Shown here piece by piece: positions 56,045 through 64,000 of a stretch of DNA of 64,000 bases (the first letter of the stretch is position 1; every line of letters begins with the position of its first letter). Location of the stretch: the NCBI RefSeq assembly GCF_000832065.1, contig NZ_JXQM01000001.1, forward strand, positions 467,200 through 531,199, read 5' to 3'. The notes under the pieces were generated by a model. It saw only the letters and a program-made list of their open reading frames with translations. It had not been told where the DNA came from and made no database searches. Source of the stretch: Nitrosospira sp. NpAV (GTDB lineage: Bacteria > Pseudomonadota > Gammaproteobacteria > Burkholderiales > Nitrosomonadaceae). The position numbers and the translations under genes are program-made.

Positions 56045-59000
56045 ATGCCTTTGCCTACATTCCGGGGCCACGCTATCCGGTATTTATCCGACATAGATTC
56101 CCCAGTTCCCGCCTACGCTGAACTGCATTGCTGTTCCAGCTTCAGCTTCCTGAAAGGAGCGTCTTTTCCGGAAGAACTGGTGAAGCAGGCGGTGAACCTG
56201 AAATACAGCGCATTGGCTATCACGGATGAATGCTCCATGGCCGGTGTCGTAAGAGCGCATGCGGAGGCGAAGAAAGCCGGTCTGCATCTTTTGATCGGCA
56301 GCCAGTTCATCCTGGAAGATGGATTACAGCTGGTGTGCCTCGCCATGAACCGGAATGGCTACGGCAACCTGTGCGAATTGATAACACTGGCAAGGCAACG
56401 CGCCGAGAAGGGGACTTACCGCATAAGCCGCGAGGATTTTGAAAGCTGCCCCGACGTGCCGCACCTGGCTCTCCTGCAGGATTGCCTGGTCTTATTAGTC
56501 CCTGGCCGGGCTCAGAAGAACAGTTCCCTCATGCATGACATGCGCTGGGTGCTGTCGCTATTTCCAGAACGCTGTTGGACTGTTGTCGAGTTATTGCTGC
56601 ACGCAGACGAAGACCTGTTGTTCGAGAGAGTCCGGCAAGCTGCAAAAATTACGGGAATGCCGCTTGTGGCCGCCGGCGACGTCACCATGCATGACCCTTC
56701 CTGCAAGCCCCTGCAAGATACGATGACCGCCATCCATCTCGGCAAGCCGCTGTGCGAATGCGGTCATGCATTGCAGCCCAATGCCGAGCAGCACTTGCGC
56801 ACCCGTTCGCAATTAAACCAACTCTACCTGCCGGAACTCCTGCAAGAGACCATTGCAGTGGCAAAACGCTGCACTTTTTCGCTGAATGAGCTGCGCTATG
56901 AATATCCCGAGGAACTGACCGGGATGGATGCCAGGGCGGATGAAACGTATGCGGATTATCTGCGGCGCATGGTCGAGGAGGGCATGGCAAGACGTTTTCC
57001 CAATGGCGCTTCGGTCAAGGTCAAGGATCAGATCGAACAGGAGTTGCAGCTGATCGCCGAGCTCAAGTATGAGCCCTATTTCCTGACCGTGTTCGATATC
57101 GTAAGGTTCGCCAAGTCGAAAGGCATTCTTTGCCAGGGACGCGGTTCGGCAGCCAATTCCGCGGTCTGCTATTGCCTGGGCATTACCGAGATCGACCCGG
57201 AACGCAGCAATTTGTTGTTCGAACGTTTTATCTCCAGGGAACGCAACGAGCCGCCCGATATCGACGTCGATTTCGAGCACCAGCGCCGGGAAGAAGTTAT
57301 CCAGTATATCTACCGGAAATATGGCCGGGATCGCGCCGCCATCGCGGCCACGGTCATCACCTATCGCACCCGTTCGGCAGTCCAGGATATCGGCAAGGCA
57401 CTGGGGCTGGATCCCGAACGTATCAAACGGCTATCCAATTCTCTGGCCTGGTGGGATAAGACTTCGGATATGCGCAATCGCCTGGTTGAGAATGGCTTCG
57501 ATCCCGACAGCCCGGTTATCCAGAAGCTGATGCAACTGATTCCCGTCTTATATGGATTTCCGCGCCATTTGTCCCAGCATGTAGGCGGCTTCGTCATCTC
57601 GCGCGACAAACTGTGCCGCATCGTACCCATTGAAAACGCCGCCATGCCGGATCGCCGCATCATTCAGTGGGACAAAGACGACCTTGCAGCGGTAGGGCTG
57701 ATGAAAATTGATGTGCTTGCGCTGGGCATGCTATCGGCGATCCACCGCACACTCGATCTGGTTTCCGCCCGGCGCGGCATTTCATTCCAGATGCAGGACG
57801 TTCCGAAGGAGGATAAAAAGACCTACGACATGATCTGCAAAGCCGACACCATCGGCGTCTTCCAGATCGAATCGCGCGCGCAGATGTCGATGCTACCGCG
57901 ACTGAGGCCACGAAAATTTTACGATCTGGTGATAGAAGTTGCCATCGTACGGCCTGGACCCATCCAAGGCGGCATGGTGCACCCTTTTCTGCGCCGCCGC
58001 CAAAAGCTGGAACCCGTGAGTTATCCAAGCAAAGAAATCAAAATTGCCTTGAAGCGAACACTCGGCGTGCCCATCTTCCAGGAACAGGTCATGCAAATAG
58101 CCATACTGGCCGCCGGCTTCAGCCCAGGCGAGGCGGATCAGTTGCGCCGCTCCATGGCTGCCTGGAAAAGAAAAGGAGGACTCGGTTCTTTCCATGCGCG
58201 GTTAATCAATGGCATGGTCAGCCGGGGTTATGATCCTGAATTTGCCGAGCGGATCTTCCGGCAAATCGAGGGTTTCGGCGAATACGGATTTCCGGAATCC
58301 CACGCCGCCAGCTTTGCGCTGCTGGTTTACGTATCGTCCTGGCTTAAATGCCACGAGCCCGCCGCATTCCTGTGTGCAATGCTCAACAGCTTGCCGATGG
58401 GGTTTTATGGCGCTTCGCAACTGATCCAGGATGCGCAACGGCATGGCGTTCAAGTCAGGCCGGTGGATGTGACAATCAGCGAGTGGGATTGCACGCTTGA
58501 AGCACAGATGGGCAAGGCTCTTCAACCCGTCCCACCCGATGTGCGGCTGGGCTTGAACAGGGTGAAAGGAATCGGCTTGAAAGCCGCCACGCGTATCGTC
58601 GAGGCAAGAGAAACAGCTTCTTTTGAAAGCACGGCCGATTTGGCGAACCGCGCCTCTCTGAATGCCACTGAAATGCGCGCTCTCGCCAGCGCTGATGCGT
58701 TACGCGCCTTGTCAGGCCACCGGCGCGAAGCCCTATGGGTGGCCGCCTCCCATATCCAGCAATCGGACCTGATGCGGGATGCCCCGGTGAAGGAGACATT
58801 GCCCGCCATTGCGGCTGCGCCTGAAGGAGAGGAAATTGCTGCTGATTACGCCAGCACGGCACTCACCCTGCGCAGGCATCCGCTGGCATTATTGCGGCCG
58901 AAACTGGCCAGGATGAATTTGCGTTCAGCAATGGAGCTGGATAATTACCCCACCGGGCGACTGGTGCGGACGACCGGTATTGTGACATGCCGGCAACGCC

Positions 59001-59239
59001 CCGGAACTGCCAGCGGCGTCGTATTCGTAACGCTGGAAGACGAGACCGGAATAATAAATGTTGTGGTTTGGAACCTGCTCGTACTAAAACAACGCTGCGA
59101 GCTATTGAACTCAAAGCTTTTGACAGTGTATGGCGTATGGCAAAGCGCAGGTGAAGTCAAGCACGTAATTGCCAAGCGATTGGTGGATCATAGTCATTTG
59201 CTGGGGGCTCTCAGGGTGGAAAGCCGGGATTTTCATTAA
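56045..59239 (+). CDS. dnaE2: error-prone DNA polymerase DnaE2 (ImuC)
   Basis: Alpha-subunit-like C-family polymerase for translesion synthesis, 1064 residues (normal for DnaE2). Domains: PHP domain (YAELHCCSSFSFLKGAS, about 24-40, onward to 230), palm with CQGRGSAANSAVCYCLGI and the catalytic Asp pair in PDIDVDFEH (about 403-409), third Asp region VDVLALGMLSAIH, fingers (GVFQIESRAQMSML, EQVMQIAILAAGFSPGEADQLRRSMAAWKRK), helix-hairpin-helix (LGLNRVKGIGLKAATRIVEA) and OB fold (GRLVRTTGIVTCRQRPGTAS). The normal DnaE tail for tau binding is missing, as usual for DnaE2. Three bases after imuB; regulated by the upstream LexA-like operators. Confidence 0.94.
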   Translation: MPLPTFRGHAIRYLSDIDSPVPAYAELHCCSSFSFLKGASFPEELVKQAVNLKYSALAITDECSMAGVVRAHAEAKKAGLHLLIGSQFILEDGLQLVCLAMNRNGYGNLCELITLARQRAEKGTYRISREDFESCPDVPHLALLQDCLVLLVPGRAQKNSSLMHDMRWVLSLFPERCWTVVELLLHADEDLLFERVRQAAKITGMPLVAAGDVTMHDPSCKPLQDTMTAIHLGKPLCECGHALQPNAEQHLRTRSQLNQLYLPELLQETIAVAKRCTFSLNELRYEYPEELTGMDARADETYADYLRRMVEEGMARRFPNGASVKVKDQIEQELQLIAELKYEPYFLTVFDIVRFAKSKGILCQGRGSAANSAVCYCLGITEIDPERSNLLFERFISRERNEPPDIDVDFEHQRREEVIQYIYRKYGRDRAAIAATVITYRTRSAVQDIGKALGLDPERIKRLSNSLAWWDKTSDMRNRLVENGFDPDSPVIQKLMQLIPVLYGFPRHLSQHVGGFVISRDKLCRIVPIENAAMPDRRIIQWDKDDLAAVGLMKIDVLALGMLSAIHRTLDLVSARRGISFQMQDVPKEDKKTYDMICKADTIGVFQIESRAQMSMLPRLRPRKFYDLVIEVAIVRPGPIQGGMVHPFLRRRQKLEPVSYPSKEIKIALKRTLGVPIFQEQVMQIAILAAGFSPGEADQLRRSMAAWKRKGGLGSFHARLINGMVSRGYDPEFAERIFRQIEGFGEYGFPESHAASFALLVYVSSWLKCHEPAAFLCAMLNSLPMGFYGASQLIQDAQRHGVQVRPVDVTISEWDCTLEAQMGKALQPVPPDVRLGLNRVKGIGLKAATRIVEARETASFESTADLANRASLNATEMRALASADALRALSGHRREALWVAASHIQQSDLMRDAPVKETLPAIAAAPEGEEIAADYASTALTLRRHPLALLRPKLARMNLRSAMELDNYPTGRLVRTTGIVTCRQRPGTASGVVFVTLEDETGIINVVVWNLLVLKQRCELLNSKLLTVYGVWQSAGEVKHVIAKRLVDHSHLLGALRVESRDFH

Positions 59240-59315
59240 CCAAAGGCAGTAGTAGGGCGTCAATAAGCAAAGCGCATTGCGCCGCATGAGGCCATTGAAT
59301 GTGGCAAGTTTGATC

Positions 59316-60134
59316 TCAAACATCAATCGCCGTTTCCCCCTTACGCATTGAGCAGGCACTCTCAATCACTACCTTGATGTAGCGCACAAACGCGGCCACT
59401 TGCTCCGTACGATCGGCCAGGTCGTCCACTGCATTGCCCAAGTAAACTGCCTGTGCTCTCGCCAAGACCGGTCGATACTCATCCGGCAAGCGCTCAAGAG
59501 TCCAGGTGGCTGCGATATCCTTGGACACGATCCCGCCCGTGGACACGCTGAACCAGATGCGCGCAAGAGCAAGAACCACATTCCGCTCGTCACCTTGCCA
59601 GTCCGATTTTTTGTTCCACTGCGCAGTGGTGTCAGAAAGCGCTTTTAAGAAATCGTCTTTGGGGACCGGATCGAACAGCTCAGCCGCAGGAGCGCCTACC
59701 AGGCAGACACTGTGCTGTCTCGCCTTCGTTAGCAAGATCGCAAGGTCGTGGTCCAACATAGCGGGCTGGATACTGCCGACCCGCAATTCTTCGCGGAGCC
59801 ACTCGCCGAACTGAAGCTCACGCAGCGGCGGGTATCTCCAAGGCACCACCTCCTCTCGGATGACGATCGTCACTTCGAGCGGGCGATATGATGCACTGGT
59901 TCCGGGCCATGCAGAAACCGACAGTAGGTCCGTCATTAGTGAGTGTCGAACCGATCCGGCCAGCCGGTCGCTCACCGTTACGAGCAAGTCAATATCGCTA
60001 TGCGGCTTGAGTCCTCCATCGACGGCTGATCCAAACAAGTGAATTGCTTGCAATGTTCCAGCCAAGTTGCGTTCAAGTACGGCGCGCGTATTTGACAGTT
60101 GCTGGGTGATTTCCACGGGCGGTAACGTGTTCAT
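59316..60134 (-). CDS. AadA-like aminoglycoside (3'')-nucleotidyltransferase family protein
   Basis: A 272-residue nucleotidyltransferase resembling ANT(3'')/AadA enzymes, which adenylylate streptomycin and spectinomycin. The N-terminal catalytic domain has IHLFGSAVDGGLKPHSDIDL with the Gly-Ser (35-36) and metal-binding Asp47/Asp49, and a downstream Asp in RPLEVTIVI; the C-terminal helical domain shows LDHDLAILLTKARQHSVCLVGAPAAELFDPVP and ERNVVLALARIWFSVSTGGIVSKDIAA, typical for AadA. Length matches the family (about 260). No integron attC site or transposon was recognised next to it, so it may be an ancestral chromosomal gene. Actual resistance is not established from sequence. Confidence 0.85.
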   Translation of the reverse strand: MNTLPPVEITQQLSNTRAVLERNLAGTLQAIHLFGSAVDGGLKPHSDIDLLVTVSDRLAGSVRHSLMTDLLSVSAWPGTSASYRPLEVTIVIREEVVPWRYPPLRELQFGEWLREELRVGSIQPAMLDHDLAILLTKARQHSVCLVGAPAAELFDPVPKDDFLKALSDTTAQWNKKSDWQGDERNVVLALARIWFSVSTGGIVSKDIAATWTLERLPDEYRPVLARAQAVYLGNAVDDLADRTEQVAAFVRYIKVVIESACSMRKGETAIDV

Positions 60135-60720
60135 TTGGCTTATCTTAACAAGGCTACTTGGCTATGAGGCGCGAAGTGGTGGGAGACAACGCAATCGACG
60201 CCGAAGATGCTACCAGGCAAGGAGTCCTTTGCGGATGTCGGCTTTTGGCACATATCCATCGAACGGGGCTTGTTCAATTTCGATCATGCCAAGATGAGAA
60301 GATGTAGCAATATTGTTACTTTCTCGGTGCATGATCGCGTTCTTGATCGCTCCATTGGCCGGATTCTCTCGAAATAGCGGGTAATCTCGACGCGCAACTC
60401 TTGCCCGTCCAGGCGTTGCGGTATTTCCGTCAACAGGGATTTGGTCAGCCGCGCCAGAAGTTAACGCAGCAGACGCCCCTGCCCGGCAGGCAGCCGCAGA
60501 GTCAGGGTTTTACGGCGCATCAAAATTGTGCAGATAGCATAAGTCGGACGGCGCCGTCCTATTTGCGGCAGCTGTGGCCATTGGAGGAAATCAGCCACAA
60601 GCGATCGAAAGTACATTCAACCAAGCAGTATTTATGATGGGGGGTTGAGCTAACATAAATAATAGTTACCTCATTTCAACCAACCATCGATCATCCATTA
60701 GCCGGTAGGTAAAATGCCAC
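60135..60720. pseudogene. degenerate region with coding remnants on the - strand
   Basis: No intact gene. On the - strand a reading frame ends at TAG 60210-60212 with NGAIKNAIMHRESNN, SSHLGMIEIEQAPFDGYV and DIRKGLLAW, whose regular codon use looks like the C-terminal end of a former protein; the pattern loosely recalls the end of PilT-type ATPases, but that is weak. Upstream the sense continues (LTKSLLTEIPQRLDGQELRVEITRYF) only after a two-base frameshift near 60367, and a TAA interrupts the frame near 60460, before MRRKTLTLRLPAG (from 60520). From 60560 to 60720 nothing is recognisable. Confidence 0.5.
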
Positions 60721-62184
60721 TCACACTCCCAAATCCTTCCAAATTTCATCCACCCTCGCTTTTACTACTGCATCCATCACAATCGGCGTTCCCCATTCCC
60801 GATTGGTTTCCCCCGGCCACTTGTTGGTGGCATCCAGTCCCATTTTCCCGCCCAGGCCGGATACCGGGCTGGCGAAATCGAGATAATCGATCGGCGTATT
60901 TTCCACGATCAAGGTGTCGCGCGCGGGATCGACGCGCGTGGTAATGGCCCAGATGACTTCCTTCCAATCGCGGATGTTGACGTCATCATCGGTGACGATA
61001 ATGAATTTGGTATACATGAACTGCCGCAAAAAACTCCACACGCCGAACATGACGCGCTTGGCATGGCCCGCGTACTGCTTTTTCATGCTGACCACCGCCA
61101 TGCGATAAGAGCAGCCTTCCGGCGGCAGATAGAAATCGACGATTTCCGTGAACTGTTTCTGTAATAGCGGCACGAATACTTCATTCAGCGCCACCCCCAA
61201 TATCGCGGGCTCGTCCGGCGGCTTGCCCGTGTAGGTGGAGTGATAGATCGGGTCGCGCCGCAGGGTGATGCGCTCGACCGTGAATACCGGGAAGGTCTCC
61301 TGCTCGTTATAGTAGCCGGTGTGATCGCCGAAGGGGCCTTCCAGCGCGGTTTCGCCGGGATGGATATAACCTTCCAGCACGATTTCCGCGCTGGCCGGGA
61401 CCTGCAAATCATGACTCAGGCATTTGACGATTTCGGTCTTCGCGCCGCGCAGCAACCCGGCAAACTGGTATTCGCTCAGGCTGTCCGGCACCGGCGTCAC
61501 TGCCCCGAGTATCGTAGCCGGATCGGCTCCCAGCGCAACCGCCAGCGGATAGGGCTGCCCCGGATTAGTCAGACAAAAATCGCGGAAATCCAGTGCGCCG
61601 CCGCGATGAGCCAGCCAGCGCATGATCAACTTATTAGGCCCGATCACCTGCTGACGGTAGATGCCCAGGTTCTGCCGCGTCTTGTGCGGACCTCGGGTGA
61701 CGGTCAACCCCCATGTGATCAGCGGACCCGCATCGCCCGGCCAGCAAGTCTGGATGGGCAGTCTGCCGAGGTCCACGTCTTTTCCTTCCCATACGATGTC
61801 CTGGCAGGGCGCCCGCGAAAGCTCCTTGGGCGCCATGTTGAGCACCTGCTTCAGCACGGGAAATTTCTCCCACGCATCCTTCAGGCCTTTGGGGGGATCG
61901 GGTTCTTTCAGATAGGCAAGGAGTTTTCCCACTTCGCGCAGGGCTTCCACCGACTCCTGCCCCATGCCCATCGCTACGCGCCTGGGTGTGCCGAACAAAT
62001 TCCCCAGTACCGGAACGGTATGGCCCTTCGGTTTCTCAAACAGTATCGCCGGGCCGCCCGCTTTCAATACCCGGTCGCAGATTTCGGTCATTTCCAGATG
62101 GGGATCGATCTCCGCCGTGATGCGTTTCAGTTCGCCCTGGCTTTCCAATTGGGCGATAAAATCGCGCAGATCCTTGTATTTCAT
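60721..62184 (-). CDS. ubiD: 3-octaprenyl-4-hydroxybenzoate decarboxylase UbiD
   Basis: Ubiquinone biosynthesis: prenylated-FMN-dependent decarboxylation of the polyprenyl-hydroxybenzoate made by UbiA. The 487-residue length is standard. Seen: [22 protein letters not shown] (N terminus), [22 protein letters not shown], the cofactor/catalytic segment [17 protein letters not shown], and [27 protein letters not shown]. The start ATG overlaps the ubiA stop (ATGA, 62181-62184). The prFMN supplier UbiX is not in the window. The stop lies right beside the noncoding decayed region. Confidence 0.96.
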   Translation of the reverse strand: MKYKDLRDFIAQLESQGELKRITAEIDPHLEMTEICDRVLKAGGPAILFEKPKGHTVPVLGNLFGTPRRVAMGMGQESVEALREVGKLLAYLKEPDPPKGLKDAWEKFPVLKQVLNMAPKELSRAPCQDIVWEGKDVDLGRLPIQTCWPGDAGPLITWGLTVTRGPHKTRQNLGIYRQQVIGPNKLIMRWLAHRGGALDFRDFCLTNPGQPYPLAVALGADPATILGAVTPVPDSLSEYQFAGLLRGAKTEIVKCLSHDLQVPASAEIVLEGYIHPGETALEGPFGDHTGYYNEQETFPVFTVERITLRRDPIYHSTYTGKPPDEPAILGVALNEVFVPLLQKQFTEIVDFYLPPEGCSYRMAVVSMKKQYAGHAKRVMFGVWSFLRQFMYTKFIIVTDDDVNIRDWKEVIWAITTRVDPARDTLIVENTPIDYLDFASPVSGLGGKMGLDATNKWPGETNREWGTPIVMDAVVKARVDEIWKDLGV

Positions 62185-63053
62185 GGCAGGTTGCCTATCA
62201 GATAGTCAAGCGCGATGCCGGCAAATATCGTTGCGCCGACCCAGTTGTTGTGCAGAAAAGCCTTGAAGCAGCGTCCCCGATCACGATCGTGAATCAGGCG
62301 GTATTGATAAATCATCAGTCCCAGTGCAACCGCCAGACCCGCATAATAGATGACGCCCAGTTTCTGGATCATCCCCACGATTGTCATGATGCCCAGGAAA
62401 ATGGCATGGCATAGCATCACGCCCAGGACATCGAAACGGCCGAAAGTAATGGCGGAAGTCTTGATGCCGATCTTGAGGTCGTCCACTTTATCCACCATCG
62501 CATATTCGGTATCGTAGGCAATCACCCAGAGCAGATTGGCCGCCATCAATACCCAGGCGATGAATGGCACTTCGTCGGTCTGCGCGGCAAATGCCATCGG
62601 AATGCCGAAGCTGAAAGCAATCCCGAGATAGGCTTGCGGCATCGCGAAAAAGCGCTTGGTAAAAGGATAGCTTGCGGCCAGAAATAGCGCAAACACCGAC
62701 AGCTCGATGGTAAGGCGGTTCAACGGCAGTATCAGCAGAAAGGCGCACAGGCTTAATCCCGCCGCCAGCAGCAATGCCTCCTTCGTACTCACCACGCGCG
62801 TGGCCAGCGGACGATTCCTGGTGCGTTCGACATGCGCATCAAAATTGCGATCGGCATAATCGTTGACGACACAACCGGCGGAGCGCATCAGCACCGTGCC
62901 CAATATGAATATCGCCAGAACCGTCATGCTGGGCAGGCCGTCCGCGGCAAGCCACAAACCCCACAATGTCGGCCACAGCAGCAGCAGAATGCCGATGGGC
63001 TTGTCCAGCCGCATCAGCCTTTCATAATGGCCGAGGCGTTGTGTGAGTGTCAC
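62181..63053 (-). CDS. ubiA: 4-hydroxybenzoate polyprenyltransferase UbiA
   Basis: Inner membrane prenyltransferase joining 4-hydroxybenzoate to the polyprenyl tail of ubiquinone. GTG 63053 overlaps the ubiC stop (GTGA) and gives the family start [21 protein letters not shown]; the frame is open further upstream inside ubiC. The 290-residue protein has about eight membrane helices and both Asp-rich motifs: NDYADRNFD (64-72) and [12 protein letters not shown], which bind Mg-diphosphate. Middle gene of the ubiC-ubiA-ubiD unit, which carries three successive steps. Confidence 0.96.
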   Translation of the reverse strand: MTLTQRLGHYERLMRLDKPIGILLLLWPTLWGLWLAADGLPSMTVLAIFILGTVLMRSAGCVVNDYADRNFDAHVERTRNRPLATRVVSTKEALLLAAGLSLCAFLLILPLNRLTIELSVFALFLAASYPFTKRFFAMPQAYLGIAFSFGIPMAFAAQTDEVPFIAWVLMAANLLWVIAYDTEYAMVDKVDDLKIGIKTSAITFGRFDVLGVMLCHAIFLGIMTIVGMIQKLGVIYYAGLAVALGLMIYQYRLIHDRDRGRCFKAFLHNNWVGATIFAGIALDYLIGNLP

Positions 63054-63631
63054 GATGACAGATCCAGAATGGAAGGAAGAAATACTTCGGTGACCAGTAT
63101 GGACTGTCCCCGCAAGCTGAACAGGGAACGGCGTGCCCATAAGCTAGGGGGTTTTGCCTGCAAATTTTGACAGGCACGGCGAAAAAGTGGATGCGCTGAA
63201 TTCAATTTCCTGAATCGAAGCGGGGTGCGCTTAATCACGGGATTCGTGAACAATACGGTACCCAGCGACCGGTTGCCCAGGCCGCTCAATCCGCGCCAGG
63301 CACCGCGAAGATCTTCTCTCGCCACCACCGAATGCGCAAATACCACGGGCGTGTTGCCGCAATACAAATAGACCTCGCGCACCAGCGCCAGCTCGTTTCG
63401 ACGCAAATTCATCACGGCAAGTTCATCCCTGCACACCGTGGCCAGCGACTGGAATACTGGTTTTACGCGAAACTCTCCCCGGCAGCGCTGTTGAATAAGC
63501 TGGGTCAGGGAACCACGATTCTGCAGCCAGCCGCGCGCGCGGGACGATAAAGAGGAGGGCGCGGGATACCATGCGGATAACTGGGCAGCGTTCATCAGGC
63601 GCAAAACTGAAAAGGGTGAATTATGCCGCAT
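63050..63631 (-). CDS. ubiC: chorismate--pyruvate lyase UbiC
   Basis: Makes 4-hydroxybenzoate, the first ubiquinone precursor, from chorismate. The 193-residue protein is recognised by [46 protein letters not shown] (conserved arginine/glutamate pocket) and [23 protein letters not shown]; the C-terminal [23 protein letters not shown] is also typical. Two starts are possible, 63631 (used) or ATG 63595 ([13 protein letters not shown]); neither has a strong ribosome site. First gene of the ubiC-ubiA-ubiD unit. Confidence 0.92.
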   Translation of the reverse strand: MRHNSPFSVLRLMNAAQLSAWYPAPSSLSSRARGWLQNRGSLTQLIQQRCRGEFRVKPVFQSLATVCRDELAVMNLRRNELALVREVYLYCGNTPVVFAHSVVAREDLRGAWRGLSGLGNRSLGTVLFTNPVIKRTPLRFRKLNSAHPLFRRACQNLQAKPPSLWARRSLFSLRGQSILVTEVFLPSILDLSS

Positions 63632-63816
63632 AATCCAGCGGGGCTGAATCCTTTATCCTCGAAGATGACCCCCATGAGGCTTGGTTGTGCTGTTTGCAAC
63701 GTCTTGCCTGCACCCCCGAGGCCGCGTGCTTCACCTCGTCCAAATGCCCGATCCAGGTTGAAATCTCTCTGGAACTGACCTAAGTTTAAAGTAGCTTTTT
63801 AATCCATGTTTAATTT

Positions 63817-64000
63817 ATGGCAAGGAGAAATACCGTTCCTTACAGCGAGAGAGTACTCGAAGGCGACCCATACGACAAACGCATGGGGCCGGTGCAGGAT
63901 GCCAAGGGAGCGGTCATGGTCGAAGACCGGGTAGCATCGTCTCGATCGGTTAACAGCGAAGCGTTCCTTTTTCCCACGTCCTTTGCTCAGCAACGGCTCT
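63817..64000 (+). CDS. start of a probable nonribosomal peptide synthetase (partial, runs off the window)
   Basis: The + strand frame from 63817 stays open to the edge. Its last residues read EAFLFPTSFAQQRL, the first core motif (C1, S-x-A-Q-x-R-L) of NRPS condensation domains, preceded by a short linker as usual. ATG 63916 (with AAGGGAG before it, giving MVEDRVASSRSVNSEAF) is the more probable start than ATG 63817, which lacks a ribosome site. An initial condensation domain would suggest N-acylation (lipopeptide or siderophore), but only about 30-60 residues are visible. The gap 63632-63816 shows no other feature. Confidence 0.55.
   Translation, partial: MARRNTVPYSERVLEGDPYDKRMGPVQDAKGAVMVEDRVASSRSVNSEAFLFPTSFAQQRL

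Noticed and set aside
59240..60200. integron cassette around the AadA-like gene
   Set aside because: No attC-like inverted core sites or integrase were recognised on either side.
61240..62205. 321-codon open frame on the + strand
   Set aside because: Antisense to ubiD, which is unmistakable.

Overview
The window looks like chromosome of a betaproteobacterium, most probably a Nitrosospira-type ammonia oxidiser (family Nitrosomonadaceae). That is an inference from gene order (def-fmt-rsmB-DUF4390-ntrY/ntrX; a Calvin/glycolytic block tkt-gap-pgk-pyk-fba; ubiC-ubiA-ubiD), from the PEP-CTERM proteins and from the codon style. I recognise no rRNA, tRNA, CRISPR array or intact insertion sequence.

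Layout. 0.4-7.6 kb, + strand: peptide deformylase, Met-tRNA formyltransferase, 16S rRNA m5C methyltransferase, a secreted DUF4390 protein and an NtrY/NtrX-like two-component pair whose regulator has a decayed AAA+ domain. 7.9-15.1 kb, + strand: transketolase, GAPDH, PGK, pyruvate kinase and class II aldolase, closed by a strong terminator. 15.2-21.6 kb, - strand: CYTH-CHAD protein and polyphosphate kinase, the YggX-type iron protein, N-acetylglutamate synthase and RsmE. 21.8-23.2 kb, + strand: a thioredoxin-fold protein and an inositol-monophosphatase-family phosphatase.

23.2-36.6 kb is accessory and the most interesting part. It carries an acyltransferase of the type found with PEP-CTERM/exosortase systems, a GDSL esterase, two near-identical tandem PEP-CTERM genes with a decayed third copy between them, and a third PEP-CTERM gene on the - strand. 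The acyltransferase and both tandem genes are preceded by sigma-54 type -24/-12 elements and by upstream TTGTC...ACA palindromes that could bind an enhancer-binding protein such as PrsR (outside the window). The - strand PEP-CTERM gene has a well-formed cyclic-di-GMP-I (GEMM-I) riboswitch in its leader. The same unit runs into a large secreted protein and then a two-partner-secretion transporter (ShlB/FhaC type) that is cut off head-on against a truncated fatty acid desaturase: a rearrangement scar near 32.2 kb. An EpsA-like LuxR regulator follows at 36 kb.

37.0-46.7 kb, - strand: an eleven-gene, mostly overlapping operon for a type II secretion / type IV pilus-like machine (GspG, GspF, GspE, PilM/N/O/P-like assembly proteins, a lipoprotein secretin and three further pseudopilins). 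47.9-51.7 kb: a porin, a secreted beta-propeller protein and a small secreted repeat protein with a frameshifted last repeat. 52.3-59.2 kb, + strand: a NarL-type regulator, then a LexA-like repressor/imuA/imuB/dnaE2 mutagenesis cassette with two GAAC-N4-GTTC operators in its own promoter. 59.3-63.6 kb, - strand: an AadA-like nucleotidyltransferase, a decayed gene, and ubiD, ubiA and ubiC. The right edge opens a + strand gene that looks like the first condensation domain of a nonribosomal peptide synthetase.

Two families of short dispersed intergenic repeats are also seen: about 95 bp (four copies, three of them just upstream of rsmB, ntrX and pyk) and about 120 bp (three copies). Open frames opposite the real genes are numerous because of GC-rich codon use and were left out.
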